DNA from: an uncultured Lachnospiraceae bacterium
GTDB lineage: Bacteria > Bacillota > Clostridia > Lachnospirales > Lachnospiraceae
DNA length: 57,413 nt
Reading direction: 5' to 3'
NCBI GenBank assembly: GCA_944383325.1
Contig: CALWPC010000041.1
Location: 1-57,413, forward strand
In this document: positions 45,670-54,158 of the stretch, piece after piece
Numbering within the stretch: position 1 is the first letter of the stretch
Layout of the letters: every line of letters begins with the position of its first letter
The notes under the pieces: model-generated
What the model was told of the DNA's origin: nothing
Seen by the model: only the letters and a program-made list of their open reading frames with translations
Database searches by the model: none
Made by a program: the position numbers and the translations under genes

Positions 45670-47628
45670 TCAGCTGTTGTCCGCCTCAATTTTGCGGATT
45701 TCCTTTGTACGGATCTCTTTGCAGATCGCATTTATAAAATCGTCAAGCGACTGCTGTCCCTCGTCCCCGAGGTAGCGGCTGCGCACAGACACGACGCCCT
45801 GCTCCTGTTCTTTTTGCCCGACGACAAGCATATAGGGCACGCGTGCCAGTCTCGCTTCGCGTATTTTATATCCCATTTTCTCCGAACGCTCATCGACCGA
45901 ACAGCGAATTAGATTCTTTTTCAGGGACTCCTGAATACTCCGGGCATAATCTGCATATTTTTCCGAAATGGGGATAATCCGCACCTGCTCAGGACACAGC
46001 CATGTCGGGAACAGTCCCGCGTACTTCTCGGTCAGCCATGCAAGCGTGCGCTCATAGCATCCCATGGAAGTCCGGTGAATAATGTACGGACGCTGTTTTT
46101 CCCCGTTCTGATCAATATAATACATGTCGAATTGCTCCGCAATGAGCGCATCCCACTGGATCGTAATCATGGTGTCTTCTTTTCCGTACACGTTTTTTGC
46201 GTTAATATCGACTTTAGGCCCGTAAAATGCAGCTTCGCCGACATCTTCCACAAAATTGATGTTTAACTCCTGCAGAATCCGGCGGATATGGCCTTCCGTC
46301 TCCTCCCAGACTTCTGGCTCTCCAATGTACTTTTCATGATTGTCGGGATCCCACTTCGACAAATGATACGTTACATCCTCCTCGACACCAAGCGTCTTCA
46401 GACAATGCTGCGCGAGCGCGATACAGTTTTTGAACTCTTCCACCATCTGATCCGGCCTCACAATCAGGTGCCCCTCGCTGATCGTAAACTGGCGCACACG
46501 GGTCAGGCCGTGCATTTCTCCCGACTCTTCATTCCGAAACAAGGTCGAGGTCTCGCCGTAGCGAATCGGCAGATCGCGGTAACTGCGCTGTTTAAACTTA
46601 TAAACATAATACTGAAACGGACAAGTCATCGGGCGAAGGGCGAACACTTCTTTATCTTTCTCCTCATCCCCGAGCACAAACATGCCGTCTTTGTAGTGAT
46701 CCCAGTGGCCGGAAATCTTATACAGATCGCTCTTTGCCATGAGCGGCGTTTTCGTGCGGACATAGCCCCACTCGTTGTCCTCAAGATCCTCAATCCAACG
46801 CTGTAATTCTTTTAACATAATCACGCCGTTCGGCATCAGGAGAGGCAATCCCTGTCCGATTACATCCACCGTCGTAAACAGTTCCATTTCACGGCCAAGC
46901 TTGTTATGGTCGCGTTTTTTTATATCTTCCAGGTGCTCCAGGTAAGCATTTAACTCATCCTTTTTGGAAAATGCCGTACCGTAAATACGGGTGAGCATCG
47001 TATTATGCTCATCGCCCCGCCAGTATGCCCCGGAGGAAGAAATCAGTTTAAACGCTTTAATATACTTTGTACTCATCAAATGCGGTCCAGCGCATAAATC
47101 GACAAACTCTCCCTGGCGGTAAAACGAAATTTCCGCATCTTCCGGCAGGTCTTCGATAAGCTGAACCTTGTACGGCTCATTTCGCTCGCGCATAAATGCA
47201 ATCGCCTCTTCCCTAGGAAGCGTAAACCGTTCAAGCTGCTCGCCGCGCTTGATAATTTTTTTCATTTCCTTCTCAATCGCATCCAGATCTTCTCTGGAAA
47301 AGGGCTGCACTTCAAAATCATAATAAAATCCGGTCTCAATCGACGGACCGATCGCAAGCTTTGCGTCCGGGAACAGGTTTTTCACCGCCTCCGCCATCAC
47401 ATGCGAGGTTGTATGACGCAGCGCTGAAAGCCCCGCCGGATCATTGGCAGTCAGAATATTTAATGCGCAATCTTCTGAAAGGACAGTTCTTAAATCCACC
47501 ACTTCGCCGTTTACTTCACCCGCGCAGGCCGCCCGCGCAAGCCCCTCGCTGATGTCCTGCGCAATTTCATACACGCTTTTTGCGCCGCTGTATTCCTTTT
47601 GGGAACCATCTTTTAATGTAATAATCAT
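45670..47628 (-). CDS. thrS: Threonine-tRNA ligase
   Basis: ThrRS of 652 aa with the full set of domains: TGS (residues 1-62, MIITLKDGSQKEY), the editing domain with HxxxH (ATTSHVMAEA-type RHTTSHVMAEAV) and CAGPHL, the class II catalytic core (motif 2 FRNEESGEMHGLTRVRQFT; motif 3 GCYERTLAWLTE) and the anticodon-binding domain (WLCPEQVRIIPIS). It lies 19 bp after glmS, without space for a T-box, so expression seems tied to the glmS transcript. Confidence 0.97.
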   Translation of the reverse strand: MIITLKDGSQKEYSGAKSVYEIAQDISEGLARAACAGEVNGEVVDLRTVLSEDCALNILTANDPAGLSALRHTTSHVMAEAVKNLFPDAKLAIGPSIETGFYYDFEVQPFSREDLDAIEKEMKKIIKRGEQLERFTLPREEAIAFMRERNEPYKVQLIEDLPEDAEISFYRQGEFVDLCAGPHLMSTKYIKAFKLISSSGAYWRGDEHNTMLTRIYGTAFSKKDELNAYLEHLEDIKKRDHNKLGREMELFTTVDVIGQGLPLLMPNGVIMLKELQRWIEDLEDNEWGYVRTKTPLMAKSDLYKISGHWDHYKDGMFVLGDEEKDKEVFALRPMTCPFQYYVYKFKQRSYRDLPIRYGETSTLFRNEESGEMHGLTRVRQFTISEGHLIVRPDQMVEEFKNCIALAQHCLKTLGVEEDVTYHLSKWDPDNHEKYIGEPEVWEETEGHIRRILQELNINFVEDVGEAAFYGPKVDINAKNVYGKEDTMITIQWDALIAEQFDMYYIDQNGEKQRPYIIHRTSMGCYERTLAWLTEKYAGLFPTWLCPEQVRIIPISEKYADYARSIQESLKKNLIRCSVDERSEKMGYKIREARLARVPYMLVVGQKEQEQGVVSVRSRYLGDEGQQSLDDFINAICKEIRTKEIRKIEADNS

Positions 47629-47647
47629 ATATTTTCCCTTTCCTTTA

Positions 47648-49468
47648 TCATTCCACAGTAACAGATTTTGCCAGGTTTCTCGGTTTATCGACGTCGCAGC
47701 CTTTTAAAACTGCCGTATAATACGCAATCAACTGCAGCGGAATCACCGTCACCATCGGCGTCAGCAGCTGTTCTGTCTCGGGAACATATACGACATAGTC
47801 CGCCAGATCCCCGCTCACTTTTGTCCCCTCGACGCAGACCATAATCACGCGCGCGCCGCGCGCTTTGACTTCTTTAATATTGCTCACCGTTTTCTCGTAC
47901 AGATCTCGCTGTGTGGCAACGGCAATGACCGGCATATGCGTGGTAATCAAACTGATGGTGCCGTGTTTTAATTCCCCCGCTCCGTAAGATTCTGAATGAA
48001 TATACGACAGCTCTTTCAGTTTCAGAGAACCTTCCATACTGAGCGCATAATCAAGGCCGCGGCCTATGTAGAGCAGGCTGTCGGCGTTAATCAGCTTCGA
48101 CGCAATATACTGACACGTGTCGGCCTGAAGGATCGCCCGTTCAATATCCTCCGACGTTCGGATCAGTCCTGCAGTGAGTTCTTTTAACCGCTCCTCGCTG
48201 ATCGTTCCCTTGGCATACGCCAACCGAAATGCGAGCAAATACATGACCGCCATCTGCACGGTATACGCCTTCGTGGACGCCACCGAAATCTCCGGCCCCG
48301 CATGAGTATAAAGAACCATATCCGCATCGCGCGCAATAGACGATCCTTTCGCGTTGACAATGGCAAGCGTCTTTGCGCCGCGTTCTTTCGCAAGGCGCAG
48401 CGCCGCAAGCGTATCTGCCGTCTCGCCGGACTGCGTAATCAAAATTACAAGCTGTCCTTTTTCAATAATCGGATCGCGATAGCGAAATTCCGACGCAATG
48501 TCAACATTGACTTCGACGCGCGCCAGTTTTTCAATAACATACCGGCCTACAATACCCGCATGCATTGCCGTCCCGCAGCCCACTACATATAATTTATCAA
48601 TGCCGGCCAACATCTCGTCGTCTATTCCGCACTCCGACAGATCCGGCACTCCTTTTTGTATACGCGGCATAATCGTTGTTTTCACGGCGTTCGGCTGCTC
48701 GTTGATTTCCTTGAGCATAAAGTGTTCATATCCGCCTTTTTCCGCCGCGTCGACATCCCACGTCGCCGTCTGCAGCTCTTTATCTACCGGCTGCAGATGC
48801 GCGTCGAAGATCCGGACACTGTTCTCCGTCAGTTCCGCAATCTCCTCCGTTTCCAACAAATAATAGTCTCTCGTATATTTCAAGATCGCAGGCACATCAG
48901 AAGCAATAAAGTTTTCGTGGTCTCCCACACCGATAATTAACGGACTGTCCTTGCGCACAGCAAAAATTTTCCCGGGATAATCCCGAAATAGAATGCCGAG
49001 CGCATAAGAACCTTCAATTTCCTGAATCACATGAGCGATTGTCTCAAGCGGATTCCCGTCGTAATAATAATCCAACAGTTTTGCCACGGTCTCCGTATCG
49101 GTCTCGCTCTGAAACTGATACCCCTGCATACTCAAAAACTTTTTTAATTCCTGATAGTTTTCAATAATTCCGTTATGAACAACCGTAATACGTTTATTGC
49201 CGTGCGGATGAGAGTTAATGTCGCTTGGCTCTCCGTGCGTCGCCCATCTCGTATGGCCGATGCCGCAATGTCCATCCGGCCTTCGGCCCTGCCGCATCTT
49301 CGCTTCCAGATCAACCAGTCTGCCCTTTGTCTTCTCCACAGAAATCTTTCCGTGTTCAAATACAGCAATTCCCGCGGAATCATATCCGCGATACTCTAAT
49401 TTCGAAAGCGCATTCAAGAGAACATCGGTACATTCTTGCTGCCCAACATAGCCCACAATGCCACACAT
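47648..49468 (-). CDS. glmS: Glutamine-fructose-6-phosphate aminotransferase (isomerizing)
   Basis: GlmS makes glucosamine 6-phosphate for peptidoglycan precursors. The glutaminase domain starts MCGIVGYVG with the nucleophile Cys2, and two SIS domains follow (CGTAMHAGIV and SVASTKAYTVQM-type GPEISVASTKAYT). It ends in the signature KSVTVE. At 606 aa it is of normal length. Its promoter is at 49520-49548. The leader is too short and lacks the conserved core for a glmS ribozyme. Confidence 0.97.
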   Translation of the reverse strand: MCGIVGYVGQQECTDVLLNALSKLEYRGYDSAGIAVFEHGKISVEKTKGRLVDLEAKMRQGRRPDGHCGIGHTRWATHGEPSDINSHPHGNKRITVVHNGIIENYQELKKFLSMQGYQFQSETDTETVAKLLDYYYDGNPLETIAHVIQEIEGSYALGILFRDYPGKIFAVRKDSPLIIGVGDHENFIASDVPAILKYTRDYYLLETEEIAELTENSVRIFDAHLQPVDKELQTATWDVDAAEKGGYEHFMLKEINEQPNAVKTTIMPRIQKGVPDLSECGIDDEMLAGIDKLYVVGCGTAMHAGIVGRYVIEKLARVEVNVDIASEFRYRDPIIEKGQLVILITQSGETADTLAALRLAKERGAKTLAIVNAKGSSIARDADMVLYTHAGPEISVASTKAYTVQMAVMYLLAFRLAYAKGTISEERLKELTAGLIRTSEDIERAILQADTCQYIASKLINADSLLYIGRGLDYALSMEGSLKLKELSYIHSESYGAGELKHGTISLITTHMPVIAVATQRDLYEKTVSNIKEVKARGARVIMVCVEGTKVSGDLADYVVYVPETEQLLTPMVTVIPLQLIAYYTAVLKGCDVDKPRNLAKSVTVE

Positions 49469-49519
49469 AATGTCTCCTCCTCAAATATGAAGTCTACAAT
49501 AATACAATACTTATGCTTT

Positions 49520-49548
49520 ATCATACAACCTCAAAAAAAATAAGTCAA
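49520..49548 (-). promoter_or_regulatory. Promoter of glmS-thrS
   Basis: Minus-strand -35 TTGACT at 49543-49548, a 17-bp spacer and -10 TATGAT at 49520-49525, followed by a leader of about 45 nt. Confidence 0.75.
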
Positions 49549-49576
49549 TACTGCATAAACAGGACTGTTGCTCAGA

Positions 49577-50083
49577 TCATTTGAGCTTTGGAAGAGACTC
49601 CAGATCGATTTCTCCATTCTTTACTTTACATTTTGCGCAAAAAGCGCTATATTTATCCGGCTCATATTTCAGAAGCACTGCCCACAGCGCGTCATGGTAC
49701 GTATTCGCCGTATGCTTCCATGTACGGTGCAGTTTCTCATAATAGGCGAGCATGCGCCGCAGACGCGCACGCTCGCTGTGCAGATGCGCATTTTCTCTGA
49801 CAAGAGCCGAATACTTCTTAGGAGCCATTTTCCATTGCTGTTCATCCCGCTGCTGAAGAATTGTTCTCCGCTCTAAATCCAAATATGGCTGCTGCCCTGC
49901 GGCATGCCTGATATATGCTTCGCGTTCCTCCTCAGACAGACCGCTCCACTTTGTAAATTCCATCACATAAATCATCGGACGTCCGCACTTTGGACAAAAC
50001 GCGCTTCCTCCCAGTCCCCGGTCATCCGACCTTAAATACGTCCGATTGCACCGTTCCCCGGCGCAATAATACATAATTAGCAT
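49577..50083 (-). CDS. Zinc-ribbon and coiled-coil protein, function unknown
   Basis: I do not recognise this 168-residue product. The N-terminus has Cys at 7, 12, 30 and 33, forming a likely zinc ribbon (FCPKCGRPM). The middle is a charged helical region, and the C-terminal part has the segment WKHTANTYHDALWAVLLKYE followed by PD, then a CxxC (AFCAKC). The same W-K...HD-x-LW...YEPD pattern occurs in the small protein encoded just upstream, so the two are partly homologous. GGAGGAGAGG precedes the ATG. It is the last gene of a three-gene run before the glmS promoter. Confidence 0.75.
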   Translation of the reverse strand: MLIMYYCAGERCNRTYLRSDDRGLGGSAFCPKCGRPMIYVMEFTKWSGLSEEEREAYIRHAAGQQPYLDLERRTILQQRDEQQWKMAPKKYSALVRENAHLHSERARLRRMLAYYEKLHRTWKHTANTYHDALWAVLLKYEPDKYSAFCAKCKVKNGEIDLESLPKLK

Positions 50084-50115
50084 GTGCCTCTCCTCCCCGC
50101 AGTCATCCGTCTCTA

Positions 50116-50310
50116 CTACTTGCTCCGGTCTTTCCGCCGATCCGGCTCATACTGGGACACAACCTCCCATAGGGAATCGTGAAACAAAACCGCCATCTCC
50201 TTCCATCTCCGGTAGCGGCGTTCTTCTTCCGCAATGCGCAGACGAATTTCATCAATCTCCTGCCTGATCTGATCATTTTCCTCTTCCAGTTTGTGCACTT
50301 GATCTTCCAT
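50116..50310 (-). CDS. Small coiled-coil protein with HDxLW-YEPD motif
   Basis: A 64-residue protein that is mostly a predicted coiled coil (MEDQVHKLEEENDQIRQEID) ending in RRWKEMAVLFHDSLWEVVSQ then YEPD and a basic tail. The tail aligns with the C-terminal region of the next gene's product. The start at 50310 follows GGGGGAG; an in-frame start 9 codons upstream would overlap the preceding gene. Function is unknown; the shared motif suggests that both proteins bind the same partner or each other. Confidence 0.7.
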   Translation of the reverse strand: MEDQVHKLEEENDQIRQEIDEIRLRIAEEERRYRRWKEMAVLFHDSLWEVVSQYEPDRRKDRSK

Positions 50311-50326
50311 TGACAATCTCCCCCTG

Positions 50327-51298
50327 TCAGACGTCATACCGTTTCAGATAAATCTGTTCTTCCTTTTTTCGTGCGAGCGCCTGAATAAAATCTTTATAGT
50401 GAACGACTTCAATCGTCAGCTCAATGCCCAGTCCGTTGCGAAACAGTTCCACAATCGGATGCATCATCTCTTTTAAAAACGCACATTCCATGTGCATGCG
50501 CTCCTCCGCGCTCAAAATGCGCCCGATGTAATTTCCGTAAATTTCCGGATGCTGTGCCATCCAGTAACATAATACCAGTTTCACGCGTTCAATGTCGCGC
50601 AGCTTATGATCCATCCCTGCCTCCACCAGTTCTTTTTGATTCTCCTGAAGCAGGCGCAGCATATTATAAAGCCCTAACACCTGTCGTATGGCCAACAGGC
50701 CGTCATATTCCTGAAAACCGCTTGTATGCTCCCACTCATCGCGATTATAAAATGGAATCAGTCTGCGAAACACATTCATAAATACCTCCGCAGTGTCCTC
50801 AAAATAGTAATTCTCTTTCCGAAAAAAGTTATCTTTGATCGGATTGATTTTGAAAACAAACCACTCAAGCATTTTCGATTCCACCAGGACGCACTCTTTT
50901 CTCCGAATATGAAATAGCTCCGCATCAATGGAAACAAACGCGTTTTTGCTTTTCATTGTGCGCAGCTTTTTTCTGTAATAAATCTCATATGTACCGGACG
51001 GCACTCCGAATTCATTTTTACGAACCGTAACGCGCTCATTTCCAAGTATATTGTATAACAGCGCGCAGGAGGAACCGATATAACACAATTCCGGCACTGC
51101 ATTTTTGCCCGAAGAAAACTCTTTCATATGCCGGGGCGCAATTGTCTTCATGACATTATGCTGCACACTTTTTAGGTAATACTGACTTTTTGCATTCTTC
51201 TTCACCTGCTCATTAAATACATCCTCCGACATTCCGGTGCACTCCATAAATCGCTCTTTAATATGCTCCAAGGTGGTTGGCAAAATACGATAAAACAT
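50327..51298 (-). CDS. Uncharacterised protein, possible PD-(D/E)XK-type nuclease
   Basis: I do not recognise this 323-residue family. The stretch from about 100 to 147 reads as beta-strand, with Asp125 in FVSIDAELFH and Glu140-x-Lys142 in CVLVESKMLEWF. This D...ExK spacing resembles PD-(D/E)XK nuclease cores such as the PGN_0703 type. The remainder is largely helical. It is the first gene of the run with the two small motif-sharing proteins. It follows the CpsD terminator and has a palindrome (51360-51375) in its upstream region. The nuclease reading is inference from motif spacing only. Confidence 0.6.
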   Translation of the reverse strand: MFYRILPTTLEHIKERFMECTGMSEDVFNEQVKKNAKSQYYLKSVQHNVMKTIAPRHMKEFSSGKNAVPELCYIGSSCALLYNILGNERVTVRKNEFGVPSGTYEIYYRKKLRTMKSKNAFVSIDAELFHIRRKECVLVESKMLEWFVFKINPIKDNFFRKENYYFEDTAEVFMNVFRRLIPFYNRDEWEHTSGFQEYDGLLAIRQVLGLYNMLRLLQENQKELVEAGMDHKLRDIERVKLVLCYWMAQHPEIYGNYIGRILSAEERMHMECAFLKEMMHPIVELFRNGLGIELTIEVVHYKDFIQALARKKEEQIYLKRYDV

Positions 51299-51459
51299 AG
51301 CACATATTCCCCTCTATATAATATTCTTTCGCCGTGAAAAATATGACAATTTTCTTCCATTGAAACAAATTTCAACAGCATATTCAAGGTTACATAGCAC
51401 CTGACATATGGAGCTATCGGGAATGTGCTACAGCGTGTGCATCGTTTTCTATTTTGTAC
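51299..51459 (-). promoter_or_regulatory. Upstream region of the three-gene module
   Basis: The gap between the CpsD terminator and the first module gene is AT-rich and holds the 16-nt inverted repeat TTGAAATTTGTTTCAA (51360-51375). TTGTCA downstream of it and TATTAT nearer the gene could be a promoter, but the spacer is about 20 bp. AGAGGGG serves as ribosome site. I see nothing else. Confidence 0.3.
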
Positions 51460-51502
51460 AAAAAAAGAGCTGCCCGCGCTTTCATCAAACGCGAACAACT
51501 CT
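51460..51502 (-). terminator. Rho-independent terminator after cpsD-like gene
   Basis: A 13-bp stem with three G-U pairs (51490-51502 with 51466-51478) and an 11-nt loop is followed by TTTTTTTGT on the minus strand. It ends the phospho-regulation trio. Confidence 0.8.
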
Positions 51503-51559
51503 CTTCTTCTGCTAAGTTTTTTAAATTTTTTGTCCTGAAAATACAATACTTGATTTTAA

Positions 51560-52288
51560 TTATTTTGTCTGTCTGGGCGGCGCACCATACGCATGTCCAT
51601 AACTTTTTCCATAACCTTTTCCATAATACTTTCCATATCCGCTTCCATAACGCCCGCCGCTCATATCGACTTTATTCAAAATAACGCCCAGTATGCGGCA
51701 GTCCGCCTTTTGCAGCTGTTCCAATACATTTTTCGCATATTTATGGCTGACCCAGTTGCTCTCGATCACCATCGCAACGCCATCGCATTCCCTGGCCACA
51801 ATCGCCGCATCGATTACACTGCCGAGCGGCGGAGTGTCGATAATGACATAATCATAAATCTTTTTCAGCGAGGACGTTAAATGAACAAAATATCTGCTGC
51901 TCAAAAGCTCCGCCGGATTCGGCGGATACACCCCGGCGAACACGCAGTACAGATGTTCGATATTCGTACTGTATACCACCTCATCAAAACCGCACTGCCC
52001 GGTCAGATAATGAGCCAGGCCTTTGATATTTTTCCCGACCATATGTCTCGACGTAAGAACTGACTTTCGCAGATCCGCGTCAATAAACAATACGTCCTTG
52101 CCAAGCTCTGCAAGAGAATGCGCAAGGTTAATGGCAGTACTTGTTTTTCCCTCGTTTTCTGTACAACTGGTGATCGCAATTACTTTCACATCCTGCCCGC
52201 AAAACTGCAGATTCGTCCTCAGTGTTTTATACGCCTCGCGTACCTGAAAATCCGCATCTCCAAGACCTTTTAATTCTACTGACTTCAT
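51560..52288 (-). CDS. cpsD: Bacterial tyrosine kinase, CpsD/CapB type
   Basis: A BY-kinase of 242 aa that autophosphorylates on tyrosine and controls exopolysaccharide assembly with its membrane partner CpsC. Walker A is in TSCTENEGKTS (about 41-50), Walker A' in VLFIDADLRKS, Walker B in DYVIIDTPPLG. The C-terminus is a Gly/Tyr cluster with seven tyrosines in about 22 residues, the expected autophosphorylation tail. Its start overlaps the cpsC stop by 4 bp. Confidence 0.94.
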   Translation of the reverse strand: MKSVELKGLGDADFQVREAYKTLRTNLQFCGQDVKVIAITSCTENEGKTSTAINLAHSLAELGKDVLFIDADLRKSVLTSRHMVGKNIKGLAHYLTGQCGFDEVVYSTNIEHLYCVFAGVYPPNPAELLSSRYFVHLTSSLKKIYDYVIIDTPPLGSVIDAAIVARECDGVAMVIESNWVSHKYAKNVLEQLQKADCRILGVILNKVDMSGGRYGSGYGKYYGKGYGKSYGHAYGAPPRQTK

Positions 52289-53034
52289 TTTATGCTCCTT
52301 CCGGCCTTTTTCTTCTTTGTCGAGTGTCTCGTTCTCTTGTTCATCTCCTCTGAAACAGGAATGCTTCCGAGAACCGAAAGTCCCAGATACCGCTCCACAT
52401 CATCCGGCGTTTTCACCGTATCATCAAGCACATAGCGCGCAATGAGAACAATCACTGTGAGAATCAGTCCGGCAAAAAATCCCAAAAGCACATTCTTTGG
52501 AATATTCGGTGAATACGGGGCCGTCGGCTGATTCGCCTCTTCATTTGTATTGAACGCCTCGATGTCCATCACGTTTTTAATATGCTCTGCCGTCTGCTGC
52601 CGCACCTCGTCCGCAATCTCTCTCGCGCGCGTCGGGTCAGAATCCACAACACTGATTTTTAAAATACGGGTATCGGTCGACGCCTGCGCGCTCACTTTTC
52701 CTGCGAGGCTGCCAACAGACTCTGTCAGATTCAATACCTCGATCACCCGGCTAAGGACGGTCCGGCTCGTAACCATTTCCACCGCATCTTTTGTAATCTG
52801 TGTAGACACCTGCAAATCGCTCTGCGTAAGTTCCGCGCCAGTACTCCTTCGATCCAGAATATACGCGGTTGTCGTCGACTGATAGACCGGCGTGATGAAA
52901 AAGTAGCTTACACAAAACGCGGCCGCAGCGCCAAGCACACTGACGATAATAATCACCCATATACGCGACAACAGCATATAAAACAGTTCCTGCAAATCAA
53001 TACGAAGCTCGTCGTCCGTCTGCTTCTGATCCAT
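52285..53034 (-). CDS. cpsC: Chain-length determinant/kinase activator, CpsC/Wzz type
   Basis: A membrane protein of 249 aa with two membrane segments, at about 23-43 and 175-195, flanking an extracellular Wzz domain (VYQSTTTAYILD...). The C-terminal cytoplasmic tail normally activates the CpsD kinase. The proline-rich region before the second membrane segment (ANQPTAPYSPNIPKN) is typical. The start at 53034 lies 10 bp after GGAGG; a GTG or ATG 12 codons earlier would overlap cpsB. Confidence 0.92.
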   Translation of the reverse strand: MDQKQTDDELRIDLQELFYMLLSRIWVIIIVSVLGAAAAFCVSYFFITPVYQSTTTAYILDRRSTGAELTQSDLQVSTQITKDAVEMVTSRTVLSRVIEVLNLTESVGSLAGKVSAQASTDTRILKISVVDSDPTRAREIADEVRQQTAEHIKNVMDIEAFNTNEEANQPTAPYSPNIPKNVLLGFFAGLILTVIVLIARYVLDDTVKTPDDVERYLGLSVLGSIPVSEEMNKRTRHSTKKKKAGRSIK

Positions 53035-53066
53035 AATGCATAGTCCTCCTCTTCTGAATGGCATTT

Positions 53067-53804
53067 TCAATATTCAATGCGTTTCCCATCTAACATAGCA
53101 GTTGGGTTCTTAATAAACAACTGCTCGGCTCTGGCTTTGCCGCACCATTTTGCAACCCGCTCGTAGCAGAGCCGAAGCTCCGGCTTTCTGTGCGTTGCCC
53201 GGTGCGCATCCGTGCCTATAAAATGCAGTTGATCTTCCCTGAGCAGACGCCGGCAAAACCGCTTCATTTTAAAGCCATGTTCTCCCGACAAATCAGAGGC
53301 ATTCACCTGAATATACGCCCCCAAATCGATAAGCTGACCGACGCCGTCCCGGTGCACATGAACCGCCTCATAACGCTCGACATGAGCTACAATCGGCCAT
53401 AACCCGCTCATCAAAAGCGCATGAACATAAGACAGCATCGACTTTAAATCAATCCGTACAGGAAATTCGACCAAAACATACCGCGTATGCGCCATTGTCG
53501 GGATCTTTTCGTCCATGAGCTGTTCTAGCGCGTCACTGCAGGCAAAGACCTCACACCCTAAAGACAAACCAAACGGTTCCGGAAACTCTTTGGTAAACTC
53601 CCGCAATTTGGACATTTCCTCCAACAGCCGCTCTTTGGAGTTCTCAAACCTGTCCGGAAAGAAATGGGGCGTCAGCACCACGCTGCGAATACCGTCCGCA
53701 TAAGCAATATTTAACATGCGTTCCGCCTCGGATATGCTCCGTGCGCCATCGTCCACTCCGGGCAAAATATGGCAATGAATATCAATAAACCCTTTTGTTC
53801 TCAT
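53067..53804 (-). CDS. cpsB: Tyrosine-protein phosphatase, CpsB/YwqE type (PHP fold)
   Basis: A manganese-dependent PHP-family phosphatase of 245 aa that removes phosphate from the CpsD tyrosine tail. Metal-binding motifs include DIHCHILPGVDDG at the N-terminus, LTPHF, and GTDAHRATHRKP near the C-terminus. It is the first gene of the trio. The promoter at 53850-53878 lies 45 bp upstream. The ribosome site before the ATG is weak. Confidence 0.94.
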   Translation of the reverse strand: MRTKGFIDIHCHILPGVDDGARSISEAERMLNIAYADGIRSVVLTPHFFPDRFENSKERLLEEMSKLREFTKEFPEPFGLSLGCEVFACSDALEQLMDEKIPTMAHTRYVLVEFPVRIDLKSMLSYVHALLMSGLWPIVAHVERYEAVHVHRDGVGQLIDLGAYIQVNASDLSGEHGFKMKRFCRRLLREDQLHFIGTDAHRATHRKPELRLCYERVAKWCGKARAEQLFIKNPTAMLDGKRIEY

Positions 53805-53849
53805 ATTATTCTATGATCCTATCGAAGTCATTCTCAAAAATGTGTCTAT

Positions 53850-53878
53850 ATTTTATCATAACGCATTTATATTTACAA
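53850..53878 (-). promoter_or_regulatory. Promoter of the CpsBCD trio
   Basis: Minus-strand -35 TTGTAA at 53873-53878, a 17-bp spacer and -10 TAAAAT at 53850-53855. The mobile element boundary must lie upstream of it, so the trio keeps its own promoter. Confidence 0.6.
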
Positions 53879-53974
53879 TATGCAACTAAACGAAAAAGCA
53901 TTTGCGTCACTCATTCATATTGGCAAGTTTTGCACTCTGATCTGCTGCTGTACACATGCGTTGCTTAATATACT

Positions 53975-54019
53975 GTGTGTAAGCATACGTTGCTTTGTTG
54001 CAACCGTGTGTAAGCATAC
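53975..54019. repeat. Direct repeats, possible recombinase site
   Basis: GTGTGTAAGCATAC occurs at 53975-53988 and again at 54006-54019, with a 31-bp period. CGTTGCTT also occurs twice (about 53959 and 53987), and the palindrome GTTGCAAC lies between. The repeats sit beside a serine recombinase gene and could be binding or crossover sites, though this is inference. Confidence 0.55.
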
Positions 54020-54158
54020 ACAGCTTTTCTTTGCATAAATTATACATATAGTATTCCTCACTATTCAATCTCTCAATATATTCCAACATACTTTATATAT
54101 AATACTACATACCCTTTGAAAGTTCAATAAAAATTCCAGTACACAGATGTCTCAAAGC

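Larger units (their letters stand above)
53805..54158. other. AT-rich intergenic region at the mobile element boundary
   Basis: This 354-bp gap between cpsB and the recombinase gene holds the trio's promoter at its left end, then AT-rich sequence with repeats at 53959-54019. A 60-codon minus-strand frame (53907-54089) has no ribosome site and spans the repeats, so I do not call it a gene. The junction between host and element sequence probably lies here but cannot be placed exactly without an empty-site comparison. Confidence 0.5.

Noticed and set aside
47629..47647. T-box leader before thrS
   Set aside because: The gap to glmS is 19 bp, too short for a T-box; nothing resembling its conserved AGGGTGGNACCGCG element is present.
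49469..49576. glmS ribozyme upstream of glmS
   Set aside because: Only 108 bp separate the start codon from the next gene, they contain a normal promoter, and no conserved ribozyme core is visible.
53907..54089. 60-codon minus-strand reading frame in the gap next to the recombinase
   Set aside because: It lacks a ribosome site, and its middle is made of the direct repeats. I treat it as chance.
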